From assembly GCA_025782575.1 (NCBI GenBank), contig JALGYY010000041.1:1-64000 (forward strand): DNA of 64,000 bases, written 5' to 3'. Below the pieces are notes generated by a model. The model saw nothing but the letters and a program-made list of their open reading frames with translations, did not search any database and was not told where the DNA came from. Positions 58,397 to 64,000 of this stretch are shown one piece after another; the first letter of the stretch is position 1, and every line of letters starts with the position of its first letter. The position numbers were made by a program, and so were the translations under genes. This DNA is from a bacterium (GTDB taxonomy: Bacteria; Orphanbacterota; Orphanbacteria; Orphanbacterales; Orphanbacteraceae).

Positions 58397-59271
58397 TACT
58401 GGTAGAGGGTTCCGGCGTTTACAACCGGTGACACCTGCGATTCACCACAAAGGACGACAAGCAGGTTGCTTACCATGGACGCCTTCCGTTCTTCGTCGAG
58501 CTCGATCACGCCCCCCTTGGCAAGCTTCTCGAGTGCGAGATGCACCATGCCGACCGCGCCGTCTACGATCTGCGTCCGCGCCGCTACGATAGCCGACGCC
58601 TGCTGGCGCCGGAGCATCGCTTCCGCGATCTCCGGAGCGTAGGCAAGATGACTGATTCGAGCTTCAATCACCTCGATTCCCGCACGATCAAACCGTTCGG
58701 ACAGCTCCTTCTCGAGCATTTCGTTCACTTGACTGGCGCCGGCCCGGAGAGAGATTGCGTCCTCCTCGGAATCAAAAGTGTCATAGGCGTAGCTCCCGGC
58801 CAAGTGCCGTACCGCCGCTTCGCTTTGTACCACTACGTACTCGTCGTAGTCATCGACATCGAAACTGGCTCTTGCCGTGTCCGATACCTGCCAGACAACA
58901 ACCGCGGCGATCTCGATCGGATTGCCCATGTTGTCGTTTACCTTGAGCTTCTGACCGTTCAGGTTTCTGGCCCGGAGGGAGATGCACTTCTTCACCAGAA
59001 AGGGATTGGCCCAGCAGAAGCCGTTAGTCTTTACCGTGCCTTTGTATTTGCCGAAGAGGATCAGAACCCTGGCCTGATTCGGATTGACCACAAAGAATCC
59101 GATCGAGATGAAAATAGAAATGAGCAACAGGATAATGCCGCCGACAATCGGCAGGGCGGCCTTCAGGCCGACGCCGACAATGAAGATCAGCACAGCCGCA
59201 ATATAGAGGATGATGTTGGTGAACAGAACCGCATACCCGGACCACGCGCCGCGTGTTTCTTCCTGAATCAT
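58396..59271 (-). CDS. SPFH/band-7 domain membrane protein
   Basis: 291 residues. Two hydrophobic helices at about 12-35 and 40-62, then the SPFH core: [74 protein letters not shown] and [37 protein letters not shown] proteins form large rings in membrane microdomains. A conserved tail [22 protein letters not shown] follows, as in the family paired with RHH proteins. AGGAAATG-like sequence precedes the start. Confidence 0.94.
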   Translation of the reverse strand: MIQEETRGAWSGYAVLFTNIILYIAAVLIFIVGVGLKAALPIVGGIILLLISIFISIGFFVVNPNQARVLILFGKYKGTVKTNGFCWANPFLVKKCISLRARNLNGQKLKVNDNMGNPIEIAAVVVWQVSDTARASFDVDDYDEYVVVQSEAAVRHLAGSYAYDTFDSEEDAISLRAGASQVNEMLEKELSERFDRAGIEVIEARISHLAYAPEIAEAMLRRQQASAIVAARTQIVDGAVGMVHLALEKLAKGGVIELDEERKASMVSNLLVVLCGESQVSPVVNAGTLYQ

Positions 59272-59498
59272 TTCCTGCCTCCTTTGTGCTATTGAAACGA
59301 TATCATATTAATACTACGAAAGCAAGAACAGAATGTTACGGAAATTTCAAGCTGTTGAATTCAAATAGAATAGCGCTTCCAGCACCACCACCCCGACCGG
59401 TTCATGCTTGATGAGTGCCGCAATATGGGATAAGTTTTCTGTACGTGCTCCGGCAAGATTTGATTCTCGCGACATGAGCGTCAGCAAGGAGCGAATCC

Positions 59499-61718
59499 AT
59501 GCCGAAGCTCGCCCTGCCGCTGCTCTTAAGCTTTCTGATCTTGCTCGCCTCGTTCAGCAAAAAATCTACCGAACCCGATCCTGAACCTGTCGATGATTAC
59601 ACCCTTCAAGCGTCGATTACGATCGGCTCCGATGGAGGGACATTGGAAGCAGACGACTTCTCGCTCACCGTCCCGGAGGGTGCCTTCGACTCAGAAGTCG
59701 ATCTGAAACTGTACGCTTCATCCGATGACAGCCCATTCGGTGACAACGGCGTGTCCAAAGTGTTTCGACTGGAAGGGCTTCCGGGGGAGTTTTCCCAGCC
59801 ACTGGCAGTAAGTGTGAAATACGATGGAACGCTCTCCGATTCCAGCTTCCTGGCCGTGGGTGAAGAAGCGATGGTGGCCGGTTCGGATGAACTGGTCACC
59901 TCTTACCGGATGATCCGCGCTGCAGACTCGGACGGGTTTCTCCATTCCGAGCTCTCCGCCGGGGAAGAGGGCAAAGGGCCTTCGAAAGCGGGGAGCAATT
60001 CCCCCGATGCCGCGAGTGACAAGGGTATCAGGATCATCGCGGCGAGCAAGTATTTGACATATTTCGGCAGCAATCCGGTCAGAAACTACACGGTCTATGT
60101 TCCCTGGGGGGCGGCGCTCAACATCGCCGATATCATCGATTACATCGACGAGGCATACCGGATCATCGAAGCGTGGGGTGGCGGTTTCGGTATGACCATC
60201 TCCTATATCCCGGAGATAGTGGTGCGTAAGTTTGAGACCACAGATTATTGCAGGTTCGTTTATCAGAACAGGACCCAATACGAGTGCCTGGAGATAAACG
60301 CGAAAGAAACGTACATTTCGGACCTCGAAAAACTGAAGATAATGATCGGTAAAGAAGTGCTTCGCACGGTCCTCTTCAGCTATGACCCCAACTATCCTGT
60401 CATGGTCGGCCCGAATCAGCAGGATCACTACTGGCTGAACGAAGCAATGGTCTCGTGGTGTGAGGAGAAATTCGTAACGGCGGACCTGAGAGATCACTAT
60501 GTGCCCGTCGATTATCCGGGCAATGAGATGGCCCCTTTCAACGGAATGCAAACCGGCATGACATCCGGTACGGGGGACGCCATCACCAAGGCCAGAAACC
60601 ATGGACATGGCATGGCAGCTTTTATCAAGTATATCGCTTCGAGCGGTGCTGGGGGCGAAAGCTCTTTTGCCCTGATCTATCGGGAGATCAAAAAGAACAC
60701 GCATCCTGTAGAGGCAATCAGAAATGGAACGGTAGCATTCAGCCGTCAGTGGTCCTCTTTTCTCAGCGATTTTCTTGGGGGGGACGTGTACGACGTGAAC
60801 ATCAGCACTTTCCTGGGGGGTAACAACCTGGCGGGTGAATTTGACACAGGGACAAGTATCACGGAAACATTTTCAGGGAACTATCCGGATATTTCGGCAA
60901 AATACTACAAAGTCAGCCTGAGCGACACAACCGTATTGGACAACGCAAAACTGGTGTTCCGAGCCACAAGTCCCACTCTGAACAATCACGATGATCTGGA
61001 TATCTATGCGTACGGATATTCGAAGATGGGGGGCGATGCGTGGGGGGTAGGCCATTCGCTCTCCGCTGATTCTCTTGTTTTTACAAAAGTAAAAGAGTAC
61101 TCCCGGCTAGGTCGGGATCTACTGGTAATGGTCGTGAACAAGAGCGCCCACCCGCCGACATACGACACGCAGTCGACAATTGATCTGGATATCACTCTTT
61201 CGGAGTACCTGGTCGTGGAGAGGCCGCCGTACAATCGGTGCAAGGTATGGTTCGATCTGGATCAGGCATTCTATACTCGCATTGAATCCTCCCCGCCCGA
61301 CACCACTATCACATCGCGCGGCTTTTGGCCCAATTGGGAAACCGTGATCGGCTCCTTCAAGAGCGAAACGACCTGGAGCGCGACCTGGGATACGGTTGAT
61401 CGCTATGATCGGCCCTATTCCGGTTCCATGCAGATCGACTTCAGCTCCGACCACACGAAAGTGAATCACTTCTACGTGCAGGCGACTCGTCAACCGGAAT
61501 TCTCGATGCTACAGACGACCACAATCGAGGGAGTCGATCTCTCTCTACAGAACTCCGATTCCTGGTGGGTCAGATATGAGACCAAAGGAACTGCCGCCTG
61601 CACGCAGATAACCACCTTGACCGATCACAGGGACTGGGGTTACGCGGCCGAAGTTCTAGACAGTGTCAGGTGCGATACGGGCAGCTATGTCTCCATCTAC
61701 TTGACAGAGGAGGAGTAG
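59499..61718 (+). CDS. Large exported protein with lost lipobox cysteine, unknown function
   Basis: 739 residues. The N terminus LLLSFLILLASFSKKSTEPDPEP looks like a lipoprotein signal, but Phe stands where Cys is expected (L-A-S-C-S). Residues about 35-110 form a ZU5-like/IPT beta domain (SITIGSDGGTLEADDFSLTVPEGAF). A central region (YWLNEAMVSWCEEKF, HGHGMAAFIKYIASS) recalls the basic scaffold of gluzincin-like peptidases but lacks a convincing H-E-x-x-H. The C-terminal half is beta-rich. AGGAGCGAATCC supports ATG 59499. Its role is unknown. Confidence 0.75.
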   Translation: MPKLALPLLLSFLILLASFSKKSTEPDPEPVDDYTLQASITIGSDGGTLEADDFSLTVPEGAFDSEVDLKLYASSDDSPFGDNGVSKVFRLEGLPGEFSQPLAVSVKYDGTLSDSSFLAVGEEAMVAGSDELVTSYRMIRAADSDGFLHSELSAGEEGKGPSKAGSNSPDAASDKGIRIIAASKYLTYFGSNPVRNYTVYVPWGAALNIADIIDYIDEAYRIIEAWGGGFGMTISYIPEIVVRKFETTDYCRFVYQNRTQYECLEINAKETYISDLEKLKIMIGKEVLRTVLFSYDPNYPVMVGPNQQDHYWLNEAMVSWCEEKFVTADLRDHYVPVDYPGNEMAPFNGMQTGMTSGTGDAITKARNHGHGMAAFIKYIASSGAGGESSFALIYREIKKNTHPVEAIRNGTVAFSRQWSSFLSDFLGGDVYDVNISTFLGGNNLAGEFDTGTSITETFSGNYPDISAKYYKVSLSDTTVLDNAKLVFRATSPTLNNHDDLDIYAYGYSKMGGDAWGVGHSLSADSLVFTKVKEYSRLGRDLLVMVVNKSAHPPTYDTQSTIDLDITLSEYLVVERPPYNRCKVWFDLDQAFYTRIESSPPDTTITSRGFWPNWETVIGSFKSETTWSATWDTVDRYDRPYSGSMQIDFSSDHTKVNHFYVQATRQPEFSMLQTTTIEGVDLSLQNSDSWWVRYETKGTAACTQITTLTDHRDWGYAAEVLDSVRCDTGSYVSIYLTEEE

Positions 61719-61782
61719 CCCGCTCTGTTCCCCCGGCGGACGAACGCGCGCGGTCCTGATGATTGCGGAAGCAGAGGCGCGC

Positions 61783-62442
61783 TTACGTCGTTTGTCTGTC
61801 GATCAGAACGGCCCGTACAGGAGCAGCATCCCCCCCTTCAATACGGAGGGGAAGGGCTACAAGCTCGTAAACACCGTCCGGCGCCGACCGGAGATCAAGA
61901 TTCTCCAGCCAGACAACTCCCCCATCCAGAAGAACATTATGGGCAGGAAGGTCCTTCGAGTCGACAAGGTCGACGCTGGGAGTATCGATGCCGACGAGAA
62001 CGGCGCCGCCTTCTGCGAGGAGTTTCGCCGCCGCCTCGCCGATCGCGGTATAGGGCTCTGGGAATTTCTCGGGGTCGGGATCACTTCCTGTCCGAAGAAG
62101 CAGGCGGGGCGGATCGGCAAGATCGATATGGCGAAGGGAATTCAGGTCGACCATGTTTTTATCAGTGGTGCCGACCGTAACAACACGGGCCGGCCCGATA
62201 TATTGTTCGAGCGGGAGATGATCGGCGCCCGCCGCTCCCTCTCTTACATGCCGCGGAGCATCCGCGTGCGTCCCGACATGGGGGCTCAGTCGCACCACGC
62301 TCAGATCGACTGGATCACCATGGGCGATTGCAAGAGTCCACTCCATACTGAGCCGCTCATCACCCGGCCAGGGGGCGGTCCTTGGGGAAAGCAGCCTCGA
62401 AATATCAATAATACGGCGGCCGCCTTTCACTTCACCATTCAA
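61783..62442 (-). CDS. kynB: Cyclase-family kynurenine formamidase KynB
   Basis: 219 residues. IIDISRLLSPRTAPWPGD is the family start, and SPHVGTHADAPRHV carries the metal motif H55-x-G-T-H59-x-D61-x-P-x-H65. It hydrolyses N-formylkynurenine to kynurenine in tryptophan degradation; other cyclase-family amidohydrolases share the motif, but the adjoining kynureninase gene makes the call firm. Start overlaps the kynU stop by 4 bp. Confidence 0.9.
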   Translation of the reverse strand: MNGEVKGGRRIIDISRLLSPRTAPWPGDERLSMEWTLAIAHGDPVDLSVVRLSPHVGTHADAPRHVREGAAGADHLPLEQYIGPARVVTVGTTDKNMVDLNSLRHIDLADPPRLLLRTGSDPDPEKFPEPYTAIGEAAAKLLAEGGAVLVGIDTPSVDLVDSKDLPAHNVLLDGGVVWLENLDLRSAPDGVYELVALPLRIEGGDAAPVRAVLIDRQTT

Positions 62443-63602
62443 CTATTCGACTCCGCGAGAAGAGCTGCAATTGCATCGAGCGCCCGGTCGACTTCATCTT
62501 CCGTATTGTAAAAGTGCGGGCCCATCCGGATCCCCGCACCCGGGCGGCAATCGACCATGATTTCCAGATCATCCAGACTTCCGGCCATCGAATCCGCAGC
62601 CGGAAGGTCAATGCTTACAGTTCCCCCCCGGCTCTCATCGCTCCGGGGAGTGTTCACCTTCCATCCTTCCCGATCAGAGCGATCGATGATCCTCCCGGTC
62701 AGCCGCAAACTCTTCTCGCGAATCGCCTCCACCCCCGCTCTTGTAACGATTTCCAGCCCCGCTTCCGCGGCTCTCATGGCCGGCACGGATGGCGTTCCCG
62801 AAAGAAACCGCCAGCCTCCGTTCGCCCGATCCACAGGCGGGATCTTGAACTCGAACGGAGCGGCATGGGACATCCAACCGGTCAGCCGGGGGGTCAGCCG
62901 CCCGGACAGATCCGGCCTGACGTAGAGATAGGCGTTCCCCGGGCCCCCGCAAAGCCACTTCAGACAGCCACCGACTGCAGCATCCACTCCAAGCTCCGTC
63001 AGGTCGATCGGCACCGTCCCGGCCGACTGATAGATGTCGATCAGAACATGGGCACCAACATGGTGAGCCTTCTCGACAACCGCAGCCACATTCTGAATGA
63101 AACTGCTCCGAAAGAGGACGTGCGAGATATTCACAACCTGAGTCGACTCGTCGATTCTCTCGATCAGACGATCGGTGTCGATGGAAATGCCGTCTACGCC
63201 GGGCACGACAGTAAGCCTGGCACCCTGATCGCGCATGCCGTCCAGGATATGGAGTACGGAAGGGAAGTGGAGTTCAGTCGTTACAATGCCGTTTCGCGGA
63301 CCGGCCCAATCGAAAGAGGAAAGGAAAACGGCAGTTGCCAACGTAACGTTCGGCTGCATACTGATGGAGTCGGGAGGCGCTCCGATCAGAGAACCGATCG
63401 AGTCGCCGATCGAAATCGGAAGTCCCCACCAGTCGTTCCATGCAGCGACCCCCTCATCCATCCACTCCCTCGAATACTGCTCGAGACCTCCTACAGCTCC
63501 CCGCGGCATGGCGCCGAGGGAGTGACTGACAAGATAGGTCTTCCGCTCCAGAATGGGGAATTGAGCGCGGTACTCGAGGAGTCTTCCGTTTCGATCACTC
63601 AT
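62439..63602 (-). CDS. kynU: Kynureninase-like PLP enzyme
   Basis: 387 residues from ATG 63602. Aminotransferase class V fold: YLVSHSLGAMPRGA at the start, VLIDIYQSAGTVPIDLTELGVDAAVGGCLKWLCGGPGNAYLYV with the PLP Lys in C-L-K-W, and GWMSHAAPFEF, a kynureninase hallmark. It cleaves kynurenine to anthranilate and alanine. Coupled to kynB; tryptophan dioxygenase is not in view. Start overlaps the next upstream gene by 8 bp. Confidence 0.9.
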   Translation of the reverse strand: MSDRNGRLLEYRAQFPILERKTYLVSHSLGAMPRGAVGGLEQYSREWMDEGVAAWNDWWGLPISIGDSIGSLIGAPPDSISMQPNVTLATAVFLSSFDWAGPRNGIVTTELHFPSVLHILDGMRDQGARLTVVPGVDGISIDTDRLIERIDESTQVVNISHVLFRSSFIQNVAAVVEKAHHVGAHVLIDIYQSAGTVPIDLTELGVDAAVGGCLKWLCGGPGNAYLYVRPDLSGRLTPRLTGWMSHAAPFEFKIPPVDRANGGWRFLSGTPSVPAMRAAEAGLEIVTRAGVEAIREKSLRLTGRIIDRSDREGWKVNTPRSDESRGGTVSIDLPAADSMAGSLDDLEIMVDCRPGAGIRMGPHFYNTEDEVDRALDAIAALLAESNS

Positions 63603-64000
63603 GATCCGCACGCTCCTTGATCAACTCGAGATAGATATCCACCATCGCCCGCGTATCCTGCCTGCAGTACTCACGAAGATCGACGGCGATCTGCCGGCGC
63701 CTCTCCTCGGATGTTCCCGGCGAGCGGAGTTCGTGGTACGCGACTACAGCCTCCATGCCATCCGAAATCGCCAGGTGATGATAGCTGAGTTCGGGCGAAA
63801 AGACGGGGAGCACATTCTTGATCGAAAACGATCCCCGAAACCCGGGATGGTAGTAGTGCTTGACCACGATTCTAAGCAGGTCGACCAGCCGGCCTGCGAT
63901 CGCGCGGAGCTCATGGGCGAGATCGGGCAGCACCTGGCCCAATCGATTCAGCACACGCCGTTCATAATCCGAATACACGATGATGGAGCCCTCATTCCCG
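63595..64000 (-). CDS. DUF2779-like protein, C-terminal part only
   Basis: The reading frame is open to the window edge and lacks its 5' end. VYSDYERRVLNRLGQVLP, LVDLLRIVVKHYYHPGFRGSFSIKNVLPVFSPELSYHHLAISDGMEA and LREYCRQDTRAMVDIYLEL match the RNase H-like/DEDD exonuclease-type C-terminal half of DUF2779 proteins, with the Y-C-x-x-D-T motif complete. Its link to the kynurenine genes may be only positional. Confidence 0.85.
   Translation of the reverse strand, partial: GNEGSIIVYSDYERRVLNRLGQVLPDLAHELRAIAGRLVDLLRIVVKHYYHPGFRGSFSIKNVLPVFSPELSYHHLAISDGMEAVVAYHELRSPGTSEERRRQIAVDLREYCRQDTRAMVDIYLELIKERADHE

Noticed and set aside
59499-61718. Zinc metallopeptidase (gluzincin)
   Set aside because: A loosely similar central region exists, but no H-E-x-x-H with a third ligand could be found.

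Overview
The window looks like a contig from an uncultivated, moderately GC-rich Gram-negative bacterium of the FCB / Eisenbacteria-Latescibacteria type. This is an inference from four secreted proteins ending in FlgD/T9SS-like C-terminal modules, an outer-membrane beta-barrel, many lipoproteins and a TPR-CHAT protease. No rRNA or tRNA gene was seen that would fix the taxonomy.

Region 1 (1-14015) is an integron gene-cassette array read on the + strand. Short, mostly promoterless genes are each followed by an attC recombination site bounded by RYYYAAC-like and GTTRRRY-like core sites with an imperfect hairpin between them. I place 17 attC sites or remnants. No integrase or attI is in the window; by orientation they should lie to the left of position 1. 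Cargo: a glyoxalase-fold protein, a methyltransferase, NmrA-type oxidoreductases, an SRPBCC protein, a secreted hydrolase, GNAT acetyltransferases, a full catalase-peroxidase (katG), a secreted metallo-beta-lactamase-fold enzyme, small membrane proteins and three toxin-antitoxin pairs (MazF type, HigBA, VapBC). The array is decaying: two genes carry amber stops, one or two are frameshifted, and three insertion-sequence remnants (IS110, IS200, IS3) sit directly against attC halves.

Region 2 (14.4-21.2 kb) is a run of small accessory genes without recognisable attC sites: DUF1697, GNAT, an esterase with TPR-like tail, a CPBP-family membrane protein, an AbrB-like regulator with a tandem-repeat operator, lipoproteins, SIMPL and META-domain proteins. 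Region 3 (21.2-25.2 kb) is a molybdenum-cofactor operon, moeA-moaA-moaC-MOSC-mobA on the minus strand, behind a probable Moco riboswitch and intrinsic terminator. Region 4 (25.4-30.6 kb) holds two tandem NTF2-like lipoprotein genes, a CDGSH-motif reading frame and a ChlI-like ATPase/VWA pair.

Region 5 (46462 down to 30609, minus strand) is a near-continuous 11-gene operon: three glycosyltransferases, an ABC exporter, two small-molecule kinase-fold proteins, an outer-membrane barrel, two five-repeat secreted proteins, an alkaline-phosphatase-superfamily enzyme and a glycoside hydrolase. Together they could build, export and remodel a cell-surface glycan. Region 6 (46.6-56.9 kb) has an SRPBCC protein, a VIT1/CCC1-like membrane protein, a secreted subtilase, a surface protein, and a minus-strand set in which an AP-superfamily membrane enzyme is followed by an ECF sigma factor, a zinc-finger-like anti-sigma candidate and a 957-residue TPR-CHAT protease. 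Region 7 (56.9-64 kb) has an arsenic module (arsR-arsM), an SPFH/ribbon-helix-helix pair, a large secreted protein and a kynurenine-degradation pair (kynU-kynB) behind a DUF2779-like gene that runs off the window.

The most interesting points are the integron array outside its familiar proteobacterial setting with apparently leaderless TA promoters, the sigma/anti-sigma/TPR-CHAT locus that recalls the logic of the CRISPR-linked craspase without any CRISPR, and the glycan operon.
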